The notes under the pieces are model-generated. The model worked only from the letters and a program-made list of their open reading frames with translations, ran no database searches and had not been told where the DNA came from. The position numbers and the translations under genes were made by a program. Shown piece by piece: positions 45,787 to 54,292 of a stretch of 64,000 nucleotides of DNA. The stretch is from assembly GCF_029910215.1 (NCBI RefSeq), contig NZ_CP110396.1, forward strand, positions 930,001 through 994,000. Direction: 5' to 3'. Every line of letters starts with the position of its first letter. The stretch's first letter is position 1. Source of the stretch: Paraburkholderia sp. D15. Its GTDB lineage: Bacteria > Pseudomonadota > Gammaproteobacteria > Burkholderiales > Burkholderiaceae.

Positions 45787-46932
45787 ATGAAGCAACATCG
45801 TGGTGGCTCGAACAAGGTATGGGGTAGCGTGATGGCGGCGGCAATCGCCGCCGTGGTGTCGTCGGGCGCCTACGCGCAATGCGTGACGAGCCTGCCGGCC
45901 GGCTCGATCGGCCCGAAGACGATCGTCGGCCAGGGGCCGAACGGCGAGAAGGCGGCCTCCGTGGATGCGGTGCAGTTGACGCCCGCCGATGTCGCGAAGA
46001 TCAAGGCCGGTAAATTCAAGGTCGGCATTTCGATGCAGACCATGAACCTCGACTGGTCGCAATTGCAGGTGCAAGGCATTACCGACACGTTGAAGAAATA
46101 CGGCGTGGAAGTGATCGGCACGGCGTCGGCCGAATACCAGGTCGACAAACAGATCGCCGATATCGAGAACACGATTCAACGCCATCCGGACGGGATCATT
46201 TCGATTCCGGTGGACGGCACGGCGACCGCCGCCACCTACAAGAAGGTGTCGGAGGCCGGCATCAAGCTCGTGTTCATGGACAACGTGCCGACCGGCTTGA
46301 AGCATCCGGAGCAATACGCGTCGATGATCTCGGCGGATAGCGAGGGCAATGGCCAGATCGCCGCGAAAGTACTCGCGTCGTGCGTACCGAAAGGATCGAC
46401 GATCGGGCTCGTGAATTTCGGCGTGGATTACTTCAGCACGAAGGAACGCACCAAGGCGGTGAACGACTGGATGAAGAAGAACCGCCCGGATCTGAAAATC
46501 AAACAGGTGGACTTCACCGATCCGTCGAAAGTCGGTCAGATCGCCGGGGACTTTCTCACCGGCAATCCGGACGTGAAGGGATTATTCGCGGTGTGGGATC
46601 AGCCGGCGCTGGATACGCTGACGTCGATGCGCGCGCAAGGAGTGAACATTCCGGTGACGACGGTCGATCTGGGTCTGCAATCGGCGATCGAGATCGCCAA
46701 GGGCGGCCCGCTGAAGGCGACCGGTTCGCAACGCCCTTACGATCAGGGCGTGGCCGAAGCCATGGCGATGATGAAGGCGCTGATCGGGCAGACGCCGCCT
46801 GCGTGGATCGGCGTGCAGTCGCTGCCGGTGGTGCAGTCGAACGTGCTTGAATCGTACAAGACGGTGTTCAAGAAGGATCCGCCGCCGCAGCTCGAAGATG
46901 CGTGCAAGAAGGCGAAGCCGGCTTGCGGTTGA
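45787..46932 (+). CDS. Sugar ABC transporter periplasmic binding protein (importer 2)
   Basis: A 381-residue precursor with a signal peptide ending SSGAYA before QCVTSLPAGS. The mature protein has an N-terminal stretch of about 65 residues before the sugar-binding fold begins at KFKVGISMQTMNLDW; the fold continues with DGIISIPVDGTATAATY, MDNVPTGLKHP and TTVDLGLQSAIEIA. Cysteines near both ends (QCVTS; EDACKKAKPACG) could form a disulfide. GGAGGAGAATC precedes the start. It is unlike the importer-1 binding protein, so the two systems probably have different ligands or affinities. Confidence 0.9.
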   Translation: MKQHRGGSNKVWGSVMAAAIAAVVSSGAYAQCVTSLPAGSIGPKTIVGQGPNGEKAASVDAVQLTPADVAKIKAGKFKVGISMQTMNLDWSQLQVQGITDTLKKYGVEVIGTASAEYQVDKQIADIENTIQRHPDGIISIPVDGTATAATYKKVSEAGIKLVFMDNVPTGLKHPEQYASMISADSEGNGQIAAKVLASCVPKGSTIGLVNFGVDYFSTKERTKAVNDWMKKNRPDLKIKQVDFTDPSKVGQIAGDFLTGNPDVKGLFAVWDQPALDTLTSMRAQGVNIPVTTVDLGLQSAIEIAKGGPLKATGSQRPYDQGVAEAMAMMKALIGQTPPAWIGVQSLPVVQSNVLESYKTVFKKDPPPQLEDACKKAKPACG

Positions 46933-46984
46933 GTGAATGAAGGGCAGCGATGTAAGTGGTCACGGAGAGACGACGCAGCGTACC

Positions 46985-47434
46985 TCAATGTCCGTTGCAA
47001 TAAACGGCGGTGAGCAGAAACGGAATGACCTCGTGAACCGTCGCGCCGCTGCCCGCGCGGCGCACGCTGGCCTCGACCGACGCCGCCGCCGCTCTCACGA
47101 CCACGCCATACGTCGACGGTTTGACCGGCTGACCGCTGCCCTGCTTGAACATCGGCTCGTCCTGCTCGTATCCGAACACCGCATAAACGTGGAAGCCGAA
47201 CGCATTCAGCTGCGTGCCGCGCGACGGGCGGAACGAATTGACCGAGTTGGCCTCGATGCGCATGGGTTTGGGATCGATCGACTGACTGTCCAGCAGCGCG
47301 CCGATGAATTCGTGAGGACTCGATGTGCAGTCGAGTTGCTGGTCGAGGTCATCCGCCAGGCACGGGAGCGGAGAAAATACGGCCCCTAGCGACGCGATCG
47401 CCGCCAGCGCGTTTAGAACGGACGATTTCATCAT
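46985..47434 (-). CDS. Secreted hypothetical protein
   Basis: A 149-residue protein with a signal peptide (MKSSVLNALAAIASLGAVF, cleaved after PCLA). The mature part begins DDLDQQLDCTSSPHEFIG, contains a strand-rich centre (TQLNAFGFHVYAVFGYEQDEP) and ends VHEVIPFLLTAVYCNGH. Two cysteines, one near each end, may pair. No family I can name with confidence. The start at 47434 or 47431 is chosen because the signal peptide begins there. Confidence 0.7.
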   Translation of the reverse strand: MMKSSVLNALAAIASLGAVFSPLPCLADDLDQQLDCTSSPHEFIGALLDSQSIDPKPMRIEANSVNSFRPSRGTQLNAFGFHVYAVFGYEQDEPMFKQGSGQPVKPSTYGVVVRAAAASVEASVRRAGSGATVHEVIPFLLTAVYCNGH

Positions 47435-47650
47435 GTGCCCCGCTACGTCGCTCATATCCCACTGTGACACGGCTCGCGCGCCAGGTTCGTGCGGTGGCAA
47501 TCAATGCCGGCGAGTCGGCGTATTTTGTCTGAGCAGAGTTTCGCGTGGCGGCTGAGAATGCGCGCGAGCAACGGCCGTCCGATTCGCCCTACGAAAAGCT
47601 GACAAAAGCGGCACTCGGACTGCACAGTCTTGCAGTCGAGCCATTCCGCT

Positions 47651-48256
47651 CTATTTCCGCCCCTGCTTCCTGAACCCCGGCAACGTACGCGCATCCGGAC
47701 TCGACGCGAGATGGACGCCTTGCTCGACCGCGGCATGGAACTGGTATTCGGTCGTCCACATCGGCACGCGCGTGCGATAGAACGCGGCCCACTGGAATTC
47801 GGCAAACGGCGCGGGCGTTTTGAGGTAGCCGCCAGCATCCCGCACGAAGGCCGCGAGGCTTCGGTAGGGATCGTCCGCCAGCGCCGACACTTCATCCGGG
47901 ATCGCGGAGATGGCGCGGAGAATGCCGTGCTCGTCGTACGGATGGACCCACTGACGCTCGATCACCGTGTCCCAGAACTTGTCTTCCGACAGGCTCGACA
48001 GATCCTCGACGACGGCGGCGAATGCACGCGTAATGCCACCGTCCCATAACGCGCGAGCCAGATGATGATGATCGATCACGTAATGACGGTCGCCCCGGCC
48101 GATCACGGTGGGAATCGGCGCGGCTTTCAGAAACGTTTTTAGCGCCTTCTCGTCCAGTTGCAATAGACGTTTTTTCTTCGCATCGACTTCGAGCATGCCG
48201 ACAGTGGCTTGCATGGGCCGCAACTGTTCGATTCTTACGGTCGTCGTTTTTGCCAT
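47651..48256 (-). CDS. ParB-like (ParBc_2 type) protein
   Basis: A 201-residue protein of the small ParB/Sulfiredoxin-like group. The N-terminal RIEQLRPMQATVGMLEVDAK and the VIGRGDRHYVIDHHHLARAL segment with the Asp-His-His-His motif are typical. It has no helix-turn-helix and no parA partner, so chromosome partitioning is unlikely. The biochemical role of these stand-alone proteins is unknown. A purine-rich AGGAGACTGCGCC precedes the start at 48256. Confidence 0.82.
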   Translation of the reverse strand: MAKTTTVRIEQLRPMQATVGMLEVDAKKKRLLQLDEKALKTFLKAAPIPTVIGRGDRHYVIDHHHLARALWDGGITRAFAAVVEDLSSLSEDKFWDTVIERQWVHPYDEHGILRAISAIPDEVSALADDPYRSLAAFVRDAGGYLKTPAPFAEFQWAAFYRTRVPMWTTEYQFHAAVEQGVHLASSPDARTLPGFRKQGRK

Positions 48257-48302
48257 GGCGCAGTCTCCTCTCCGGATGTTTCGCGCATTCTACTGCGCGC
48301 GA

Positions 48303-48677
48303 TCAATCGTCCGCTTCGCTCGTGGCCTCTATTTCATCGCCGGCCGATGTCGCGTTGTAACCCGGTCGCGCCTTGAGCCACAAGCCGAATTCCTGCATCA
48401 CGTCGACGACGGGCCTTAACCGTTCGCCGTCTTCGGTGAGCCGGTATTCGACTTTCACCGGCACTTCCGCATAGACCGTTCGCTGGATCAGACCCGCCTG
48501 TTCGAGCGCGCGCAGATCCAGCGTCATCATGCGTTGCGAAATACCGGGCACGTCCCTGCGCAAATCGCTGAAGCGTTTCGGGCCGTCCAGCAGATACGAC
48601 ACCAGCAGCAAGCGCCAGCGTCCGCCGAGCAAACGCATCGACTCTTCCACTGAACATCCGGTTGCACTGTTCTTCAT
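48303..48677 (-). CDS. HxlR-family transcriptional regulator
   Basis: A 124-residue winged-helix protein. Cys8 sits in the family GCSVEESMRLLGGRW opening; then KRFSDLRRDVPGISQRMMTLDLRAL carries the recognition helix and TVYAEVPVKVEYRLTEDGE the wing. Several HxlR proteins sense electrophiles or disulfide stress through this Cys. It is divergent from a glutathione S-transferase gene, which it probably controls. Confidence 0.88.
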   Translation of the reverse strand: MKNSATGCSVEESMRLLGGRWRLLLVSYLLDGPKRFSDLRRDVPGISQRMMTLDLRALEQAGLIQRTVYAEVPVKVEYRLTEDGERLRPVVDVMQEFGLWLKARPGYNATSAGDEIEATSEADD

Positions 48678-48834
48678 TCACTCGTCCTTCATCGGTATAT
48701 TTTTTGTGCCTACACCACACTATTCTGCCTTCTTCCTTTTTTATCCCGCTTGCCGGATATTAGCCGCGTTGCCGCCATCGCGTAGACCCTTGCGCTGAAT
48801 ACGGCGGCTTTCCGCTTTAATCAAGGAAGAACTC

Positions 48835-49473
48835 ATGAAGCTTTATCACGCAACCGGGAGTTGTTCGCAGGCCATTCGTATCGTGCTGGAGGAAACCGGG
48901 ATCGACGCGCAATGGATCAGCGTCGACGCACGCAAGCATTTGATAGAAGGCGGTGCCGATTACTACGCGGTGAATGAATTGGGTTATGTACCGCTGCTCG
49001 AACTCGACGACGGCAGTTATCTGCGGGAAGGACCGGTGATTGCACAGTATCTGGCCGATCAGCGACCAGAATCGCAACTGACACCGGTTCACGGCAGCAT
49101 GGAACGTTACCGGCTTCTCGAATGGCTCAACTTTCTGACTTCGGAAATCCACAAGGGATTTATTCCTTTGCTGTATGCGGTCGCGGCAGGGAAATATGTC
49201 GATACCGCGAAGCCTAAACTCGAAAGCCGTTTCGCGTGGGTCGACCGGCAGCTATCCGGGCGCCAGTTCCTGATGGGGGATGTCTTCACGATCGCCGATG
49301 CTTACCTGTTTGCACTGACCGGCTGGGGAAAGGCGGCGTGGATGAAATCGGTGTACAACGCGGACATCGATTTCACTTCACTCGGGAATGTGCAGGCGTG
49401 GTACGAGCGAGTCAGGAATCGACCCGCTGTACAGCGCGTATTGCGTGAGGAGGGATTGTTGGGAAGCCGTTAA
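48835..49473 (+). CDS. Beta-class-like glutathione S-transferase
   Basis: A 212-residue GST. The N-terminal thioredoxin fold starts MKLYHATGSCSQAIRIVLEE with Cys10 in the beta-class catalytic position, and YVPLLELDDGSYLREGPVI supplies the cis-Pro and the glutathione-binding Glu/Gly region. The C-terminal helical domain contains FTIADAYLFALTGW with the N-capping Asp. It conjugates glutathione to electrophiles. It follows an AAGGAAGAACTC ribosome binding site and is divergent from the HxlR gene. Confidence 0.92.
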   Translation: MKLYHATGSCSQAIRIVLEETGIDAQWISVDARKHLIEGGADYYAVNELGYVPLLELDDGSYLREGPVIAQYLADQRPESQLTPVHGSMERYRLLEWLNFLTSEIHKGFIPLLYAVAAGKYVDTAKPKLESRFAWVDRQLSGRQFLMGDVFTIADAYLFALTGWGKAAWMKSVYNADIDFTSLGNVQAWYERVRNRPAVQRVLREEGLLGSR

Positions 49474-49490
49474 GAGATGTCGCTTGCCCC

Positions 49491-50507
49491 TTAAACGCGC
49501 CCCTCTTTCCTCGCCCGCTTGGCCTGATACATCGCTTCGTCCGCGCGATCGATCAGCGCCGTCATCTCCACGCCGTCATCCGGCAGCACAGCCGCGCCGA
49601 CGCTGATATCCAGATCCAGCGCGCGCCCTTCGAACTCGAACGGCTCGCGAATCTGCTCGACGACGCGCATGCCTAGCCGCTCCGCATCCGCTTTCGAACC
49701 GATGCCCGGCAGAATGAAGGCGAACTCGTCGCCACCCACGCGCGCCACCGTATCCGAGCGCCGCGCCGCCTTGTTCATGCGCGCGGCGGCCTCCTTAAGC
49801 GCGGCGTCGCCCGCGCGATGCCCGAAACGGTCGTTGATCGGTTTCAAGTCGTTGAGATCGAGATTCAGAATACCCAGCCTTTCCGACGACCGTTGCGCGA
49901 GATGAATCGCTTGCCGCAAACGGTCGTAGAACAGCGCGCGGTTCGGCAAACCGGTCAACGCGTCGCGCGTGGCGAGCAGATACAGCTCGCTGGTTTCATA
50001 TCTCGCCGCATGAAACATTGCCGCCGCGATCAGCTCCGACATCAGTTCGAGCGCGCGAATGTTGTCGTCGTCGAAGGCATTGGCGGCCGCGCCCACTACT
50101 TTCAGCACGCCGACTGTCGTGTCCATATGCCGGAGCGGCGTGACGATCATCGAACGCAATCCCACTCGCCGGCAAGCGTCGCGATCGACGCGCGGATCGG
50201 TCTCCGAGTCCTCGCAACGCAGAATGTCGCCCGTTTTCACGCACAGACCCGAGAGGCTGCCGTCACGCTTGAGCCGCAATCCCAGCAGGTTTTCGGCAAT
50301 GCCTGAGCTCGCGCGGTACACCATCTCATCGCCTTCGGCCAGTTCGACGACCGCACCGTCGGCGCGCGTGAGTTGCTGGACCCGCTCGGCGACGAAGCTC
50401 ATCACGCCGCCCAGATCCAGGCCCAGTTTGGCGATCTCCGTTTGCGCCCGCACGATGGCGAGCAGCGTCTCACTGCTGGGCGTGGCATTGCTGAAAACTG
50501 TCTGCAA
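49491..50507 (-). CDS. GAF-GGDEF diguanylate cyclase
   Basis: A 338-residue cyclic-di-GMP synthase. Residues about 20-170 form a GAF sensor (GAVVELAEGDEMVYRASSGIA; RSMIVTPLRHMDTTVGVLKV). Residues about 175-335 are a GGDEF domain with an intact active-site GGDEF at 258-262 and the inhibitory RxxD site (RRSD, 249-252) five residues before it, so product inhibition is expected. It has no membrane segment, so it should be cytoplasmic. It is convergent with the GST gene. Confidence 0.93.
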   Translation of the reverse strand: MQTVFSNATPSSETLLAIVRAQTEIAKLGLDLGGVMSFVAERVQQLTRADGAVVELAEGDEMVYRASSGIAENLLGLRLKRDGSLSGLCVKTGDILRCEDSETDPRVDRDACRRVGLRSMIVTPLRHMDTTVGVLKVVGAAANAFDDDNIRALELMSELIAAAMFHAARYETSELYLLATRDALTGLPNRALFYDRLRQAIHLAQRSSERLGILNLDLNDLKPINDRFGHRAGDAALKEAAARMNKAARRSDTVARVGGDEFAFILPGIGSKADAERLGMRVVEQIREPFEFEGRALDLDISVGAAVLPDDGVEMTALIDRADEAMYQAKRARKEGRV

Positions 50508-50582
50508 GGTTCTCTCCGTGGGCAGGTTGCCCGCGGTATTCTACGTGACGACAAATCGTTGTCGATGCACGCGCGATGCAGC

Positions 50583-51335
50583 TTATGTCCGAGTAACCGT
50601 AGATTGTTCGTCAGCGGTATTCAGCGCAATGCGACTCAGCACGAACGTGCGTCGCAAAGTAAAACCCAGACGCTCATAAAGTCCGATCGCCGAGATGTTC
50701 TCGCCGAGCACGTGCAGAAACGGCGTCTCTCCACGTCGTTCGATTTCATTGCGCAGAATCGTCATGAGGCGACCGGCAAGACCTTTGCCGCGCCAAGCAT
50801 CGTCGACGCACACTGCGCTGATCTCCACATAGCCATCGACATGCATCCGCTCGCCCGCCATCGCGATCAGTCGGCCGTTATCGCGGATGCCGATGTAATG
50901 CCCCATCTCGCGCGTCCGCCTCGCGAACGGACCGGGTTTGGTCTGCTGGACAAGTGCCAGCATGTCGTCGACATCCGCTTCGGTCAGGCGGATCACATCC
51001 TGCCCGGAAGTCTCCCCGGCACCGGATCGCGTCGCCACCATCTGATGAAGCGCGCCGACATGTATCGCGCGCAGTTCGTCGATCGGCGTCACACGCTCCG
51101 CCGACAGCAAACCCACCTGTTCGCCCGGTTGCAAGAGCTGATGCAGCGAGCGATAAGCGTCGGGGGTATTGCCCGCCAGCGCGGCAAAAGGCGCGACATC
51201 GGAAAAATAGCGACGGGCGAGCGCATCGCCTTGCCCGAGATGCGCCTGCGTCGTGGTCAGCGCGGCCCAGATCGGGTTGTCGAGATTGGTCCGATTCGAC
51301 GGCTCCGCCTGATTCATCTGTTTGAGGCCGTTCAT
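50583..51335 (-). CDS. GNAT-family N-acetyltransferase (FR47-like C-terminal domain)
   Basis: A 250-residue protein. The N-terminal half (NPIWAALTTTQAHLGQGDALARR) is the specific extension of this group, and the C-terminal half holds the catalytic fold: EISAVCVDDAWRGKGLAGRLM gives the acetyl-CoA loop and LGENISAIGLYERLGFTLRRTF the end of the domain. ATG at 51335 follows a strong CGAGGAGATCGC. It is divergent from the GlxA-type regulator at 51455, which may control it. Substrate unknown. Confidence 0.88.
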   Translation of the reverse strand: MNGLKQMNQAEPSNRTNLDNPIWAALTTTQAHLGQGDALARRYFSDVAPFAALAGNTPDAYRSLHQLLQPGEQVGLLSAERVTPIDELRAIHVGALHQMVATRSGAGETSGQDVIRLTEADVDDMLALVQQTKPGPFARRTREMGHYIGIRDNGRLIAMAGERMHVDGYVEISAVCVDDAWRGKGLAGRLMTILRNEIERRGETPFLHVLGENISAIGLYERLGFTLRRTFVLSRIALNTADEQSTVTRT

Positions 51336-51454
51336 GCGATCTCCTCGAGGTTGTTGGCGCGATTCGGACAACCGCCGCGCGATGACCCTCACTGTAGACA
51401 TGAAGCGGCACTCGTACTATTGTCGTAAATGACATCTTTCGCATCATTCGCGCC

Positions 51455-52423
51455 ATGAAGCTGACCCTACTCGCCCTCGATGGCGTATTCGGAACCGGAC
51501 TCTCCGTATTGCTCGACACGCTCAATACCGCGCGGAACCTGGCGGCGGCGCAGTATGCCGGCGACGGTCCGCGCTTCGACATCAGCGTGATCGGCATGCG
51601 GCGCAACGTGCGGACAGCGTCCGGGCTGCGGGTTCCTGTCGAACCGGCCAGTGCGCGCACGCGGTCCGACTGGCTGGTCGTGCCCGCGCTCGGCGCCACG
51701 ACCGAAGAACTGCTGGTGCCTGCGCTTGCGCGGCGCGATGTGGCCGACGCAATGGCCCTGATGCGCGAGGAACACGCGGACGGCGTGAAAATCGCGTCCG
51801 CCTGTATCGGCACATTCGTGCTGGCCGAATCGGGCCTCCTGAACGGACAGGAAGCGACAACGTCATGGTGGCTTGCGCCGCTGTTTCATCGACGCTACCC
51901 GGAGGTGCGCCTCGACAGCACGCGCATGCTTGTGCCCTCCGGCCTCTTTGCAACGGCCGGCGCGGCGATGGGTCATCTGGATCTCGCGCTGTGGCTGTTG
52001 AATCAGGAGAGTCCTGAACTGGCGTCGGTGGTCGCCCGCTATCTGCTTGTGGATGCACGGCCTTCGCAGGCGCCGTACATCATTCCGGATCATCTGGCGC
52101 GTGCCGATCCGCTCGTCGAACGATTCGAGCGCTGGGCGCGGAACCGGCTGGCCGAGGGCTTTTCGCTGGATGCCGCGGCTGGGTCGCTCGCCACGAGCAC
52201 ACGCACTTTGCAGCGCCGCATCGAAGCGGTGCTCGGCAAATCGCCGCTATCGTACTTTCAGGATCTGCGCGTGGAGCGCGCCGTTCATCTGCTGCGCACG
52301 AGCCGCCTCGATATCGAGGCGATCGCCGCCCAGGTCGGTTATGTCGATGGCGCGACGTTGCGGACGTTGCTGCGTCGGCGTCTGGGGAAAGGTGTGCGGG
52401 AATTGCGGGGTGGGAGGGGGTGA
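51455..52423 (+). CDS. GlxA-type (DJ-1/PfpI plus AraC) transcriptional regulator
   Basis: A 322-residue regulator. Residues about 1-175 form a DJ-1/PfpI amidase-like domain with SACIGTFVLAESGLLNGQEA, where the Cys sits in the nucleophile-elbow position. Residues about 215-318 form the AraC double helix-turn-helix (DAAAGSLATSTRTLQRRIEAVLGKSP; SRLDIEAIAAQVGYVDGATL). Members respond to small metabolites such as arginine, choline derivatives or nitriles. The 3' end of the gene overlaps a G-rich tract at 52407-52426. Confidence 0.9.
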   Translation: MKLTLLALDGVFGTGLSVLLDTLNTARNLAAAQYAGDGPRFDISVIGMRRNVRTASGLRVPVEPASARTRSDWLVVPALGATTEELLVPALARRDVADAMALMREEHADGVKIASACIGTFVLAESGLLNGQEATTSWWLAPLFHRRYPEVRLDSTRMLVPSGLFATAGAAMGHLDLALWLLNQESPELASVVARYLLVDARPSQAPYIIPDHLARADPLVERFERWARNRLAEGFSLDAAAGSLATSTRTLQRRIEAVLGKSPLSYFQDLRVERAVHLLRTSRLDIEAIAAQVGYVDGATLRTLLRRRLGKGVRELRGGRG

Positions 52424-52479
52424 GGGAGGAGGCGACATGACCGGAAACGGCGGGCGTTGCGGCGAATAATCGCTACGCG

Positions 52480-52507
52480 TCACCGGCGGCCCGAAAGCCG
52501 CCGGTGA
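52480..52507. terminator. Strong hairpin between glxA-like and porin genes
   Basis: TCACCGGCGGC (52480-52490) pairs perfectly over 11 bp with GCCGCCGGTGA (52497-52507), loop CCGAAA. It is 20 bp after the porin stop codon (minus strand) and 57 bp after the regulator stop. Lacks a T run but is the best terminator candidate in the gap. Confidence 0.65.
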
Positions 52508-52527
52508 TTCACCCGAAACCGCCGCGC

Positions 52528-53730
52528 TTAGAAGCGATGCGTCATGCCGACGATCGCTGCCAGCTGGTGGTTGTTACCCGAGTAGTTGCTGCCGTTCAGA
52601 TCCGCCACCGCGGCCTTGCCCGTCGAATCGATACCCGAAGCCGTTTCGAAGAAACCGATCGCGTAGAACGACGTGCGCTTCGACAACGCGTAGGTCGCGC
52701 CCAGGTTGAACTGGTTGTACTTCGCGCTGCCCACGTTGTCCGCGCCGCTGTTGTGCGTGTAGATGTACGCGCCGGCCAGTTGCAGTGCCGGCGTGACCTG
52801 ATACTTCAGGTTGACTTCACCCGAATTGAACGTCGCCGTGCCGCCCGTGTACTTCGTACCCGGAATCGCGCCGACCGCATTCACCGAACCGAGGTTCTGG
52901 AACTGCGTGTTCGAATACAGCAGGCCGATGGTTGCCGGTCCGATTGCATACGAACCACCCGCCACGATGATCTGCTGCGAACCAGCCGATGCATAGCCGC
53001 CGTAGATCTTGTTGTTCATGTTGTCGGTTGCGCCCGTGACAGCCGAAGACGGCGTCGACGAGTTGCCCTGGTTGCCGTACGTCGCGTAGTACGGATCCTT
53101 GACGAACGTATAGCCGGCACCGAGGCTCAACGGGCCGTTCGTGTACGCGAGCGCTGCGTCGAACACCGAGTTCTGCGAGAAGTTACCCGCCACGCCGCCG
53201 AGGCTGTACATCACGCCGGCTTGCAGACCACGATAGTTCGGGCTCACGTACTTCAGCGAGTTCTGGACGCGGTTCGACGTGTCCACGTTGTCCACGTCGC
53301 CAGCGCGCGTGCCGTAGCCCAGGCCCGAAGCGGCCCAATCCGCGCCCGACGCGAACGTCGAGGTCAGATCGTTGCTGACCGAATACTGGCGGCCAGCCGT
53401 GAACGTACCCAGATCCTTGCTGCTCAAGCCGACGAAAGCCTTACGGCCGAACAGCAGACCGCCTTGACCCAGCGCGCCGGTACCCGTCGTGTAGCCGTTT
53501 TCCAACGTGAAGATGGCCGACAGACCGCCGCCCAGATCTTCAGAGCCTTTCAAACCGAAGCGCGACGACGTCGCTTGCGACAGCGCGTACAGATGCGCTT
53601 CCTTCACGTTGTTGTTGAAGAGAATGCCCGTATCGACGATGCCGTACAGGGTCACGCTGCTTTGCGCGTGAGCGACGCCGCCGAGCGTGCCGAGCGCGAG
53701 GAAAACTACCGAGGCCTTGTTCAGTTTCAT
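52528..53730 (-). CDS. General (Porin_4 type) outer membrane porin
   Basis: A 400-residue precursor. The signal peptide ends GVAHA before QSSVTLYGIVDTG, the first strand shared by burkholderial trimeric porins. The constriction-loop neighbourhood GRKAFVGLSSKDLGTFTAGR and the last strands (LSKRTSFYAIGFFE; LAAIVGMTHRF) are canonical, with terminal Phe. It is longer and less diverged from the OpcP/OmpC-like consensus than the porin at 20248. It stands as a single gene with a long leader region upstream. Confidence 0.93.
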   Translation of the reverse strand: MKLNKASVVFLALGTLGGVAHAQSSVTLYGIVDTGILFNNNVKEAHLYALSQATSSRFGLKGSEDLGGGLSAIFTLENGYTTGTGALGQGGLLFGRKAFVGLSSKDLGTFTAGRQYSVSNDLTSTFASGADWAASGLGYGTRAGDVDNVDTSNRVQNSLKYVSPNYRGLQAGVMYSLGGVAGNFSQNSVFDAALAYTNGPLSLGAGYTFVKDPYYATYGNQGNSSTPSSAVTGATDNMNNKIYGGYASAGSQQIIVAGGSYAIGPATIGLLYSNTQFQNLGSVNAVGAIPGTKYTGGTATFNSGEVNLKYQVTPALQLAGAYIYTHNSGADNVGSAKYNQFNLGATYALSKRTSFYAIGFFETASGIDSTGKAAVADLNGSNYSGNNHQLAAIVGMTHRF

Positions 53731-54292
53731 CTGTGTTCACTTTATTGGATTAAGGGACGACCACTCCGTGATGAGCGAAAGCCCGTTGATGTCGGCCGCT
53801 CGCGTAAGTATCGTCAGCATCACTATGCAAGACACCTGCGCGAGCCAACCCCGCTACGAGCAGAAACGAATCCGCGCTGTTTCCGCCATTCCCGTGAGCC
53901 TCAAAGCGTGACGCTTTCGGCAAGTTATGCATTACTGCTATTTCGAAGTCCGGCAAAAATAGCCGACGCCGAATTGTTTAGGTAGAGAAGATTTCGCCTT
54001 GTCTCGCGCTCACAACGAACTCGGGCACCGCGAAGATTTCGTCCGATGCCTTTGCAAAAACGTCACAAAAGAAAGGTATTGGCGGGAAACGGCCAGTTGC
54101 CGCTTAGAGGGGAGGGACGTACGCACCGCACGGTTGCATCAAATGGTTGTGCGCGCACCAAGTGCGTGCAGGATGCGATCCGGTGCGCGCAATGATGGAG
54201 GACAGATACGGCTTTTCACTTTGCTTTGCTACGCGAAGCGGCAGCAATGACGCTGGCGATAGCGGCGCTTAAGCATACGACTCAACGACAAC
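53731..54292. other. 562-bp intergenic region without a supported gene
   Basis: This lies between the divergently oriented ends of the porin (its promoter side) and the 3' end of the EamA gene. The first 250 bp are relatively AT-rich and probably hold the porin promoter and leader. A small open frame at 53999-54250 has no family features. I see no RNA gene or repeat that I can defend. Confidence 0.55.

Noticed and set aside
53999..54250. An 83-codon frame in the gap between porin and exporter genes
   Set aside because: No ribosome binding site, no signal or domain, composition unlike neighbouring genes.
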